Origin: Planctomycetota bacterium
GTDB lineage: Bacteria > Planctomycetota > UBA1135 > GCA-002686595
NCBI GenBank assembly: GCA_029259675.1
Contig: JAJDES010000442.1
Span: 1-15,649, forward strand
DNA: 15,649 nt
Reading direction: 5' to 3'
Below, piece by piece: positions 1-9,000 of the stretch; positions within the stretch are counted from its first letter, which is position 1, and each line of letters starts with the position of its first letter. The translations under genes were made by a program, and so were the position numbers. Below the pieces are notes generated by a model, which was given only the letters and a program-made list of their open reading frames with translations, was not told the DNA's origin and did no database searches.

Positions 1-1
1 G

Positions 2-229
2 ATCCTCGGCGCGAAGGCGGGCGCCGCCATCGCCGGACGCAATCACGTTTCGATTGAGGATGTCAAAGCGGTTGCGCACCCCGTTTTGCGGCACCGCATC
101 CTGACCAACTTCTCGGCCAGCGCGGAGGGCATCACCCCCGACCACATTATTGATCGACTTCTCGACGAGGTGGATCCCAAGGCGGGCGTCGGTGCCGGTG
201 TACCCGGTGTTTCCACGCAAAGCGCCTAG
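2..229 (+). CDS. MoxR-family AAA+ ATPase, C-terminal fragment (5' end outside window)
   Basis: The reading frame enters from the left edge and ends at TAG 227-229, giving the last 75 residues of a protein. It contains the helical lid of MoxR ATPases: the start ILGAKAGAAIAGR, then HVSIEDVKAVAHPVLRHRI, followed by the typical NFSASAEGI and a leucine-rich final helix. The VLRHRI motif is a family hallmark. The Walker A and B motifs would lie upstream of the window. MoxR ATPases are cytoplasmic hexameric chaperone-like machines that act on VWA-domain partners, and the next three genes all encode such proteins, which supports the call. The last 20 residues are Gly/Val-rich and look like a flexible tail. 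The family is confident; the specific substrate is unknown. Confidence 0.9.
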   Translation: MLGAKAGAAIAGRNHVSIEDVKAVAHPVLRHRILTNFSASAEGITPDHIIDRLLDEVDPKAGVGAGVPGVSTQSA

Positions 230-402
230 TTTTCGGCCCCGTTCGCTCCCAAGAGACTAAGAGCGACAGATCGGGATCCAACCGTCCGCAAGCGCCCGCG
301 GCCTAGCCTGTTTCCACAATCGCACTCCTTGCCCGAGACCAACACCGCTGATGAGCATCGAACACAGTCCGCCAGAAACGCCGCGCAGGGGGAACTCGCT
401 CC
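230..402 (+). other. Spacer between the MoxR gene and the DUF58 gene
   Basis: No supported gene lies here. There is a weak 6-bp inverted repeat (TCGCTC at 243-248 with GAGCGA at 261-266, 12-base loop) not followed by a T run, so it is not a convincing terminator. I see no clear -35/-10 pair. The right end carries the ribosome binding site of the next gene. A short frame, 351-410, overlaps the start of that gene; it is treated as a finding, not as a gene. Confidence 0.6.
387..393 (+). promoter_or_regulatory. Ribosome binding site of the DUF58 gene
   Basis: AGGGGGA lies 9 bases before ATG 403. It is the best purine-rich site in the spacer and supports 403 as the start. Confidence 0.6.
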
Positions 403-1317
403 ATGGCTGAAGCCGCTCCTCCCTCGGCCTTCGACCCCGCGCTAATCGATAGTCTCGCGGGTCTCTCCCTGGTTGCCCGCACGGTTGTCGAGGGCTACAT
501 GGCCGGACAACACCGCTCTCCGCATCGCGGTAGTTCGGTCGAGTTTGCCCAACATCGCGAATATGTGCCCGGCGATGAATTGCGGCACTTGGACTGGAAG
601 ATCTTCGCCAAGTCCGATCGTTTGGTGGTCAAGGAGTTCGTCGAAGAAACCAATTTCGATTGCCACTTGCTGGTTGACGGCAGTGAATCGATGGCTTTCC
701 ACTCCGGACGCTGGAGCAAGTTCGATTACGCGCGTTGGTGCGCGGCTTCGTTGGCGCACCTCGTGCTCAGCCAACGCGATTCGGCCGGACTGATTGTCTT
801 TGGCGAGGAAACGCGCAAGGTGCCGCCAGGCAACGGACCGGTGCAACGCAACGACATCGTTCGCATGCTCGAAAATACCGAACCCAGCGGAACGGCGCGG
901 CTGAGCCAGACGTTGGAATGGGTCGGCACCCGACTTCAGCGGCGCGGCATAGTGGTCGTCTTCTCCGACTTCATGGATGAGATGGACACCATCATCGAGG
1001 GCGTGCGCAGGCTGAGCCAATGGGGACATGAAACGATCCTGTTTCAAATACTCGATCCGCAGGAACTCGAGTTTGATTACACGGGCCTGATGCGTTTGGA
1101 CGGTTTGGAAGGGCTCGGGCGCGTCAAGATCGATTCCAAGGCCATTCGACAGGCCTACCTCGAGGAACTGCGCAAGCACAACGAAGAGCTGCACCGCCAC
1201 GCGCGCAAGCTCTCGATCGACTTTGTGCAAATCTCGACGTCAACGGGACTCGATGTCGCCCTTTCCACCTACTTGGCCCGCCGCTCCGCGCGCATGCGCG
1301 GCGGACAAAGCTCCTAG
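403..1317 (+). CDS. DUF58 protein with VWA-like domain (MoxR partner)
   Basis: This 304-residue protein is full length for the cytoplasmic DUF58 family, a usual companion of MoxR. The DUF58 signature runs from about residue 55 to 84 (YVPGDELRHLDWKIFAKSDR, then the KEFVEETN part). A VWA-like fold follows: strand DCHLLVDGSES carries the metal-site motif DxSxS at residues 92-96, and GIVVVFSDF ends in Asp189, the position of the second conserved VWA aspartate. There is no signal peptide or membrane helix, so it should act in the cytoplasm, probably as the adaptor that MoxR engages. An AGGGGGA site precedes the ATG. It ends 6 bases before the next start, which indicates one operon. The family call is firm; the cellular target is not known. 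Confidence 0.92.
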   Translation: MAEAAPPSAFDPALIDSLAGLSLVARTVVEGYMAGQHRSPHRGSSVEFAQHREYVPGDELRHLDWKIFAKSDRLVVKEFVEETNFDCHLLVDGSESMAFHSGRWSKFDYARWCAASLAHLVLSQRDSAGLIVFGEETRKVPPGNGPVQRNDIVRMLENTEPSGTARLSQTLEWVGTRLQRRGIVVVFSDFMDEMDTIIEGVRRLSQWGHETILFQILDPQELEFDYTGLMRLDGLEGLGRVKIDSKAIRQAYLEELRKHNEELHRHARKLSIDFVQISTSTGLDVALSTYLARRSARMRGGQSS

Positions 1318-1323
1318 CCGGCC

Positions 1324-3570
1324 ATGCAAGGATTCCTACATCAAGGCTTGGCATTCGGCGCGGCATTGGCTGCCGTTCCGCTGATCATTCACCTGCTCAA
1401 CCGACAGCGCCACCGGCCGCTGCAATGGGCAGCCATGCGCTTTGTCCTGGCCGCCTACAAGAAAACGCGACGGCGCGCGCAGCTCGAAAACCTGCTGTTG
1501 TTGCTCTTGCGCATGGGCGTCATTGCCCTCTTGGCCTTTGCCCTGTCGCGCCCCTTCACGAGTTCCGACGGAGCCCTGGCTTCACTGACGGAACAGCGCC
1601 GCGACTTGATACTGATCGTGGACGGCTCCGCGTCGACCGGCTACCGCAAAAACGTGGACACGGTTTACGAGCGCATCATCGGCCGAGCGCAAGACATCCT
1701 GTTGGAGCTCAAGAGCGATCGCGGCGACCGTGTGCGACTTGTGCACGCGGCCGAAAGCGCCAAGTTGCTCTCATGGCGCAGTGCCGAAGAGGCCTTGGCC
1801 ATTTTGCCGACCTTGAGTGCGCCGACGGACGGCGAGTTGCGACTCAGTGAAGTCTTGGCCGAAGTGCGCCGCATCGCTGAAGAGGATGCCGCCACCAGCG
1901 GCGCCGCCGCCGTCGAAATTCGCTTCCTGACCGATTTGCAGCGGACAACTTTCGCGCCCAGCGCAGAGGGCGGCGAACTGGCGAGTGAATTGACCGATGC
2001 GCTCTTTGATCAACTCGCGGGCCTGCAGGAATTGGGGCTGGAAATCTTGATTGAGGACCTGCACGGCGGAGGATTCCTGCCACCCAACTTGGGCGTCACG
2101 CAGATTCGTCCCCTGAGCGAAGTCCTGGGGCCGAATCTGGCGCTTGAGTTGGGCGTTGAGATCGCCAATTACGGCTCGAATCTGCAAGCCGGGGTGCGCG
2201 TGGCCCTTTCGATCGACGGCGAAAGACAACCGACGCAAAGCCTGGAGATCGCAGCCCAGGCCACGGCGGAGGCCAACTTCCCCGTTGCCTTCAAATCGCC
2301 CGGGTTCCACATCATCGAGGCCAGTCTCGAGGGGGATGGACTCGACATTGATGATCGCCGGCACGAATTGATCTACGTTCCGCCCAGCGTGCGCGTTTTG
2401 CTCGTCAACGGCGCACCCGGCGATCGCATTGAGGACGACGAAGTCGGCTTCCTGCGCGCCGTACTCGATCCCCTGCCCGAAGCCGGATCCATCGGCGCGG
2501 AATTCACGCCCTTCGAGACCGAAGTTCAAGCACCTGAGTCGATCGGCTCCGATGAAGTCGATCTCGCCAAGCACGACGTCGTCGTGCTGGCCAATGTCGA
2601 GAGCGTTTCGAGCCGCGCCGTCGAGGCCCTGGAGGAATTTGTCTCGCGCGGCGGCGCACTCCTAATAACCGTCGGCGATCGCGTCATTCCCGAAAATTAC
2701 AACGCCAGATTGTGGCGGCCCGACGGTTCGGGCTTGCTCCCCGCCGAATTGGAACGTCGCGTTTCCGCGCGCTCACAACGCGGAAGCTATTACCGCGCGG
2801 CGGTTTTTGAAGAGCTGCACCCGGCCCTGGCTTTCTTCGCCGACGACCGCTGGAAGCCGCTGTTCACGGAAGTCCCCATATACGAGTTCTTAGCCTCAGC
2901 TCCGCTTGAGGGTTCGCGCGTGCTGGCCAGTTTGGATGACGACGGAAGCCACCCCCTCTTGATTGAGCGCGATTACGATCGCGGTCGCGTACTCCTGTGG
3001 ACCACAACGGTGGATCGCGCCTGGACGCGTCTGCCCGACTCTCCGCGCACATTGGTGCCGCTGATGCACGATCTTCTGCGCTATGCGGGTCGCCCCGATG
3101 TGGCCCCGCGCAACACGAAGTTGGGACTCGCCATGCACCTCGAAGTGCCCCAATTTCCGCGCCAACTAAGTTTGATCAAACCCGACGGGAGCACGCGCTC
3201 TCTGGACGGCGACCCCGAGGAATTGCCGAGCGGCAAGTGGTTGCTGCCCGCAACTCAGCCGGTCGATCAAGTCGGATTGTGGAAAGTCGAGTTGGGTGCG
3301 CGCAGCAGCGACTCCAAAACGGCCGCGGCCTTTGCGGTTCAGTTTCCGCCCCAGGAGGGCGACATGGAGCGCATTCCCCCCACCGAGTTGGCCGGAATCC
3401 ATCCGGTTTGGCTGCCGCTCGACCCGGAACTTGGCAGCTCCGATCGCGAACAATCTACGCAGCCCCGTTCGGGTGAATTGTGGCGCGGATTTGCCAGGGC
3501 TTGCTTGGCCTTTCTCATTCTCGAATCCCTCTGGGGCGCCTGGATTGGAAGGCGGAGGACGGTGCAATGA
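1324..3570 (+). CDS. BatA-like membrane protein: N-terminal BatA region, VWA domain, CARDB-like segment, GATase-like domain
   Basis: This is a 748-residue membrane protein. Residues 1-80 form the BatA/aerotolerance N-terminal region: helix at about 5-25 ending in PLIIHLLNR, the LQWAAMRFV segment, then a leucine-rich second helix at about 55-77. A VWA domain follows (about 94-240) with metal motif DGSAS at 100-104 and a second aspartate in FLTD at 211-214. Residues 250-345 look like a CARDB/Ig-like beta domain. From 356 (VRVLLVNGAPGD) to about 590 lies a class I amidotransferase-like alpha/beta fold, with DVVVLANVE and GGALLITVGD. A last helix near 720-742 precedes a basic tail. The only cysteine in the protein is in this last helix, so the amidotransferase fold cannot be a Cys-nucleophile enzyme. 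The start has no strong ribosome binding site and lies 6 bases after the DUF58 stop, so translation is probably coupled. The role is inferred as an envelope VWA scaffold of a MoxR system. Confidence 0.85.
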   Translation: MQGFLHQGLAFGAALAAVPLIIHLLNRQRHRPLQWAAMRFVLAAYKKTRRRAQLENLLLLLLRMGVIALLAFALSRPFTSSDGALASLTEQRRDLILIVDGSASTGYRKNVDTVYERIIGRAQDILLELKSDRGDRVRLVHAAESAKLLSWRSAEEALAILPTLSAPTDGELRLSEVLAEVRRIAEEDAATSGAAAVEIRFLTDLQRTTFAPSAEGGELASELTDALFDQLAGLQELGLEILIEDLHGGGFLPPNLGVTQIRPLSEVLGPNLALELGVEIANYGSNLQAGVRVALSIDGERQPTQSLEIAAQATAEANFPVAFKSPGFHIIEASLEGDGLDIDDRRHELIYVPPSVRVLLVNGAPGDRIEDDEVGFLRAVLDPLPEAGSIGAEFTPFETEVQAPESIGSDEVDLAKHDVVVLANVESVSSRAVEALEEFVSRGGALLITVGDRVIPENYNARLWRPDGSGLLPAELERRVSARSQRGSYYRAAVFEELHPALAFFADDRWKPLFTEVPIYEFLASAPLEGSRVLASLDDDGSHPLLIERDYDRGRVLLWTTTVDRAWTRLPDSPRTLVPLMHDLLRYAGRPDVAPRNTKLGLAMHLEVPQFPRQLSLIKPDGSTRSLDGDPEELPSGKWLLPATQPVDQVGLWKVELGARSSDSKTAAAFAVQFPPQEGDMERIPPTELAGIHPVWLPLDPELGSSDREQSTQPRSGELWRGFARACLAFLILESLWGAWIGRRRTVQ
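3554..3558 (+). promoter_or_regulatory. Ribosome binding site that sets the start at 3567
   Basis: GGAGG stands 8 bases before ATG 3567, inside the end of the previous gene. It favours ATG 3567 over the in-frame ATG at 3480, which would add 29 residues read through the upstream coding sequence. Confidence 0.7.
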
Positions 3571-6029
3571 TCAGCTCGACACAAACGCTCATGACCCTAG
3601 CCGGCGAGTTGGCCCAATCCGTTGCGCAAAGCGATGCAGCACAGGCTGCTGCGCAGGTTGCGCAAACAGGTATCAATAAGAATCTGAGTTTGCACGAAGC
3701 CCCTCCGGCATGGGTCGCGGTGCTGATCATCCTGCCCGCTCTCCTGGGCATCACTTGGCTTAGCTATCGCGCCGAACCGTTGACATCGGCGGCGCGCACG
3801 GTTTTGAGCTCGCTGCGCTTTGGATCACTCCTGCTATTGCTGCTCATCATTTGCAGACCGGTGGTGATCGAACGCCGCATCAACGAGCAGCCGGCCGAGG
3901 TGCTGGTGCTTTTCGACGACTCCGCCAGCATGCAGCGCAAGGAGGTCTATGGCGGGCGCGAAAACCTGGCCGAAGCCGTCGACGAACTGAGTTCCGGAGC
4001 GCCGTTGCCGCGACTCGGATTGGCGCGCCGAGCCTTTGAAAGCAAACTCGCCGGTCACCTTGAGGAACACGATTACGAAGTGCGCATGTTTCGCTTCGGC
4101 GAGAGCATTTCCACGCTCAATTCACTGGGCGAACTCAGCGGAGCCGGCCACGCCAGTCACTTGGGCGACGCCCTGGGTCAAGTGCTGGGGGCCAACCGCG
4201 GCAGGCCGGTAACCGATTTGCTCCTGATCAGCGACGGGCGCTCGACCGGCGGAGTGCCGGCCATGGACGCCGCTCGCTCAGCGGCTGCTGCCGGCATTCC
4301 CATCCACACGATAGTGGTCGGCGACACGCGTCCCGAGCGCAATGCCATCCTTGAATTGATCGAAGCTCCCCAAAGCGCACTTGAAGGCGACGAACTCGGC
4401 ATCGCCGTGCGCGTCACGGGACGCGGAGTCAGCGAAAGCGCGTCGGTCGTACTGGAGGAATTGGACGAAGACGGCAACTTGGGCAATTCCACGCGACTCG
4501 TGGCCGAACAAGAAGTCGAATTGTCCGAGCGCGGCGAGCGGGTGGTCCTGATCGCACCGCCCGGCCAGCCCGGCGCGAGCAGCGGCTTGCGTCGCTTCCG
4601 CGTTTCCGTGCCCCCGCTCGCGGGTGAAACCCTGACGGACGACAATCAACGCGAACTATCCGTGCGCGTCAGCCCCGAGAAGATTCGCGTGCTCTACATC
4701 GAGGGCTACCCGCGTTGGGAGTATCGACGCTTGGCCTTGGATCTGCTCAAGCGCGGCGATGCGAACATTGAATTCCAGTGCTTCTTGCTCTCGGCCACGC
4801 CCAACTTTCCCCAGGAAAGTTCCGAGCTGCTGCCGTCCCTTCTGGAAGTGCCCACAACGCGTCGCGAGCTGCTCGAGTCCTACGACGTCGTCATCCTGGG
4901 CGACATCAATCCCAGCGATCTGTCGCCCGATCCCGAGAAAGTAGAGGAGTTCGCCCAGTCCCTGCGCGAGTTCGTCGAAAGCGGCGGCGGCGTTCTCTTT
5001 CAAGCGGGCGAGCAAGACAATCCGCGCTCCTTCGTGTTGAACGACACCCTGCGCGATCTTTTGCCCGTTGTACTCGATGCGGGCGGCTTGCAGGAATTTG
5101 CGGGCGACACCCGTTTTTCCTTCCGGCCCGTTCTCGAGGAGCCCGGCAATCCGCACGAAATCGCGCGCCTCAACCCCGACCTGGCCATCAACCGCAGTTT
5201 GTGGGAAGACGAGAACGGACTCTCAGGTTTCTTTTGGTACTCCCCCGTCAAGCGCGCCAAGCCCGGCTCCGTTGTTGTTTTGCGGCACCCCACCGACATG
5301 GGCTCGAACGGCGAGCGCAATCCGCTTTTGGTGACGGGCTACTACCCCGCGGGTCGAACCATGTTCCTGGGATTCGACTCCACCTGGCGTTGGTATCGCC
5401 GCTTCGGCAAGCGCTACCACGAACACTTCTGGCGCTCCGCCATTCGCTGGCTGGCGCTGGGTCGCCTGCGCAGCGGAGACCGCCGCTACCGCATCGAAAC
5501 TCCGCGCAACACCTACAACCTCGATGAGCGCATCCCCTTGGAAGCGCGCGTTTTGGACGAGGACTATCGCCCCAGTGTGCGACCCTCGCAATCGGTTCGT
5601 TGGAGCGGAGAAGACGGCGAAGGTGGTGAGCTGGAATTGATTCAGGTTGCCGATAAGCCCGGCCTGTATCGCGGCGCGCTCGAAGTCGGCTATCCCGGAC
5701 TCTTCCGGGCCTGGATCGAAGTCGACAATGCCAGCTCCGCTCAACATGTCAGTTCGACGGAGTTCGAAGTGATCTTGCCCTCGCGCGAGAACCAGGAACC
5801 GACACCGGATCCCGAGACCATGGCAGCCCTGGCCCGCATGACCGGCGGGCGCGCCGTGGACTTGGCCGGCTTGGATGATTTGCTGGCCGAATTCCCCGGC
5901 GGCGAAGAGCGTCGTGAACCCGTCTCCTCGCGCTTGCGCGATGCATGGGACAACTGGTGGACACTCTTGGGAGCCCTATTGTTGCTCTCCACCGAGTGGA
6001 TTTTGCGCAAGCGCTGGGAGCTCGTGTAA
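3567..6029 (+). CDS. Large membrane VWA protein with non-catalytic GATase-like domain
   Basis: I place the start at ATG 3567, which overlaps the previous stop (ATGA) and has GGAGG 8 bases upstream; this gives 820 residues. An Ala/Gln-rich N-terminal stretch precedes two membrane helices (about 49-66 and 85-97). A VWA domain follows with metal motif DDSAS at 117-121 and ISDG with Asp223. After a beta-rich segment, residues 372-590 form an amidotransferase-like domain beginning IRVLYIEGYPRWEYR, with YDVVILGDIN and ESGGGVLFQAGE; no cysteine occupies the nucleophile position (the protein has only Cys96 and Cys405). The later part has GYYPAGRTMFLGFDSTWRW and a beta-sandwich region, and it ends in a helix (about 797-815) with a basic tail. 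VWA and GATase-like domains thus lie between membrane anchors, as in the upstream protein. This architecture is common in planctomycetes next to MoxR genes; the function is unproven. Confidence 0.85.
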   Translation: MISSTQTLMTLAGELAQSVAQSDAAQAAAQVAQTGINKNLSLHEAPPAWVAVLIILPALLGITWLSYRAEPLTSAARTVLSSLRFGSLLLLLLIICRPVVIERRINEQPAEVLVLFDDSASMQRKEVYGGRENLAEAVDELSSGAPLPRLGLARRAFESKLAGHLEEHDYEVRMFRFGESISTLNSLGELSGAGHASHLGDALGQVLGANRGRPVTDLLLISDGRSTGGVPAMDAARSAAAAGIPIHTIVVGDTRPERNAILELIEAPQSALEGDELGIAVRVTGRGVSESASVVLEELDEDGNLGNSTRLVAEQEVELSERGERVVLIAPPGQPGASSGLRRFRVSVPPLAGETLTDDNQRELSVRVSPEKIRVLYIEGYPRWEYRRLALDLLKRGDANIEFQCFLLSATPNFPQESSELLPSLLEVPTTRRELLESYDVVILGDINPSDLSPDPEKVEEFAQSLREFVESGGGVLFQAGEQDNPRSFVLNDTLRDLLPVVLDAGGLQEFAGDTRFSFRPVLEEPGNPHEIARLNPDLAINRSLWEDENGLSGFFWYSPVKRAKPGSVVVLRHPTDMGSNGERNPLLVTGYYPAGRTMFLGFDSTWRWYRRFGKRYHEHFWRSAIRWLALGRLRSGDRRYRIETPRNTYNLDERIPLEARVLDEDYRPSVRPSQSVRWSGEDGEGGELELIQVADKPGLYRGALEVGYPGLFRAWIEVDNASSAQHVSSTEFEVILPSRENQEPTPDPETMAALARMTGGRAVDLAGLDDLLAEFPGGEERREPVSSRLRDAWDNWWTLLGALLLLSTEWILRKRWELV
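6016..6020 (+). promoter_or_regulatory. Ribosome binding site that sets the start at 6029
   Basis: GGGAG lies 8 bases before ATG 6029, within the last codons of the upstream gene. It supports the TAATG junction over an in-frame ATG at 5945 that would bury the signal peptide behind 28 extra residues. Confidence 0.6.
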
Positions 6030-9000
6030 TGGGCCGAAAAGTGTCCATACAAAGCGACTCCGCACTCAAGCTCCCGTGGGCACTTGGCGCGGGCTTGCTC
6101 CTATTGGGGCCAACATTCACTTCCGCAGCCCAAATTAGGCTGGAGCCTCCCGGCCCCTCCGCGATCGAACGCGAGGCTTCGGGGGATGTGCGCGTCTTCG
6201 CCATTCCCGAAACCCGCGATGCGCGCGCGCTGCGCGACCGGGCGGAAGGGCACATTCAGTCCGAGCGTTGGCTTGAAGCCGTGCTCGACCTGCAACGCTT
6301 GATTCTCAATCACAGCAGCGACGTGCTTTCCGCGCGCAGCCGCGACAATCTCGACCGTGTCTCCCTTTACGATGTGCACCCGGGCGCGGCCACCTGGGCC
6401 ACGGAACGGCTGGGCTCACTGCCTGCGCCCGCGCTCAAGCTCTACACTGAGCGCTTCGAGAAGAACGCGGAAGCTGCACTGCGCATAGCGCGCGAACGGG
6501 GCGACCGGCGCGCCTTGGTTCGCGTGGCACAGACTTGGCCCCTGACCGAAGCAGCCGAACGCGCCTGGTGGACGCTGGGCGACTTGGAATTCGAACGCGG
6601 CCAAATCACCGATGCCCTGCGCGCCTGGACACGGGCGGCCGAACGCCATCAAAAGGATGGCGGCGACCTGCCCCCGGCCGCCAAACGTCGCTTCGAATTG
6701 GTGCAAAGCGGCCTCGAAGGAGGCTTGGACGGCGTATTGCGAGAGCCGGTTGCCGCGCGTTCCAAATCCGAATTGCGACTGCCCGGCCCAAACGAGAGCT
6801 TTGGCAATGTCCCCGAGGATTACGCCGACGCATGGAGCGTCGACTTGCCGCCCAATCCCTTCGATGACAAGCACGCCCACGCCTCGCTCTTCCCCGTTCT
6901 GAGCGATGAGCGCGTGTTGGTTTCGACATCGATGAATGTGCTCTGCGTCGATGCCTACACGGGCCAGCTCAAGTGGGTTTCCGATCCCGTTCCCGGATGG
7001 TCCGACAGCAACTACCGCGAGTTGACACGCGGCATTGACGACCAATCCGGCTTGATCGCACCCGCCGTCAGCGGCTCGGTGGTCGTGGCCCCCCTGCAAG
7101 TGCCCTTCGCACGTTTGCCCTTCAGCAATTACCAAGGTATTCGCATCACGGTCCCGATTCCCAATCGGCGCCTGTTTGCCTTCGACCTCGAAAGTGGAGA
7201 GCCACTTTGGAATCACATGCCGCCCCCCCTGTGGGACGGTGAAGGCGGTAGCTATACCGATCGCATGATGTTGGCCGGCCCGCCCATCATCTCCGGTTCG
7301 CGCGTGCTGGCACCCTTCTACTTGATGCAGGGCCGCGTTGATTTCCAGGTGGCTTGCTTTGATTTGTACAGCGGCGAGCTGCTTTGGAATACGGCCCTGA
7401 TCAGCGGCCAGCGCGAACTCAACATGTTCGGCCGGCACGAGCAGGAGTTCTGCGCTCCGCCCTTGCGAGCCGAGGGCGGTCGAGTCATCGCTTTGACGCA
7501 ACTCGGCACCGTGGCGGCCCTGGATCTCGACACGGGTCGCATCCTATGGGAATCCCTCTACGAGCAGATTCCCCTCCCGCGCACGCGCGGCTGGACCTCG
7601 CCGAGTCGCATCAAAGTCTGGCGCAATGCTCCGCCGGTCGTGGCCGATGGAACCGTGATCGTCACGCCGCTCGATTCCTACGACATGGTGGGGTTTGATT
7701 TGGAGCACGGCACAGCCCTGTGGAGCACGACCCACAGTTGGCTCGATCGAGATCCCGATCGAGGCATTGCCGATTCATCCGTGAGCCTCTTGCTCGGCGC
7801 CGATCGCGACACCGTTTACCTAGGCGGTTCCAAAATCAGCGCCCACCACAGGCCCGGCGGCCTGGCCCTGGGTCAGCCCGACCAAAGGCTGTGGAGTTAC
7901 GGAATTGAACGCTCGCGGGGCGATGAACTTTATCGCTCACCGCGCCCCGTTCTCGCCAGCGATGCGCTGGTGGTCCCCGTGCGCAGCGGACGCCAAATTT
8001 TCGACCGGCGCACGGGCATGCGCCGAGGACATGGCGGTCCCACGGATCACGCCCTATCGCGCGGCGGCAACATTCTGGTCGGCGAAGGCATGCTGTTCAC
8101 ACTCAGTTCCAATCAACTGAGCGGATACTTTGACTGGGAAGTCCTGCAGGCCAGGGCCCAGGAACGCTTGCGAGCCAACCCGAACGACCTGGTGGCGGTA
8201 CTCAGCTTGGCGCAAGTACTCCTGCAACGTGGAGTCGTGCAACACCAAAGCGGCGACGCGAGTCAAGCACTCCAACACCTTACCGAAGCGCACCAGCTAC
8301 TCGCTCCGATGCTCACCAATGAGTTTGGCAAGCGCCAATCGGAAGTCGCCAGCCGCCTGCATCAGGTTCTCAGGGAAGAAGCCAAAGTGCGCGCAAGCTT
8401 GGCGGACACGCGCTTGGCGTTGGAACTGCTCGATCGAGCCCGCGAGCTGACCAGCGACTCGGGTGAGTTGCGCGACTTGCTATTTGAGCAGGAACGCTTG
8501 CTGCGCGAACGCGAAGGTCCCGAGTGGCTCGCCTGCTTGAATGACCTTGAAGAGAGTTGTGGAGAGTTGGAAGCCCCCAGCGATCAATGGTCCTTCGCCC
8601 TGCCCGAGATCGATCCCGATTCCGCGCCCATGAACCTCTCGGTGGAGTTGTGGGTACTGTTTGTGCGCTCGCGCCTGAACGCCGAGCGCGGACGCTCCAT
8701 GCCGGCGCTCGAAGACCTGCACAGCGCTTTGGAGCGCTACGGATCCAACCAACTCGATTGGAAGTACGACGTCTACGACTTGGCATCGGCTCGCATCCAA
8801 GCACTGCTGGATGACCAGGCCGCCCGCGGCGCCCGCACCGACTACGCCTTCTTCGAAGATCGCGCCCGGCGCCTGTACGAGGACGCTCTACGGGATGACT
8901 CCACGCAATTGCTGGAGCGCGTGCGCGCCCTGTACCCCCATTCGAAAGCGTCGAGTGAGGCCAGCCAAGCCTTGCTTTCACGGGCCCACTCCAACGGCGA

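Noticed and set aside
243..266. Terminator after the MoxR gene
   Set aside because: The stem is only 6 bp with a 12-base loop and no T run follows.
3480..3566. N-terminal extension of the second VWA protein from ATG 3480
   Set aside because: It overlaps the upstream gene fully, has no ribosome site of note, and the ATGA junction at 3567 with GGAGG fits better.
6416..7501. Long antisense open frame (361 codons), with similar ones at 442-1230, 1771-2574, 9491-10270, 11038-11967 and 13571-14518
   Set aside because: They mirror confident + strand genes, have no recognisable domains, and are expected from GC-rich codon usage.
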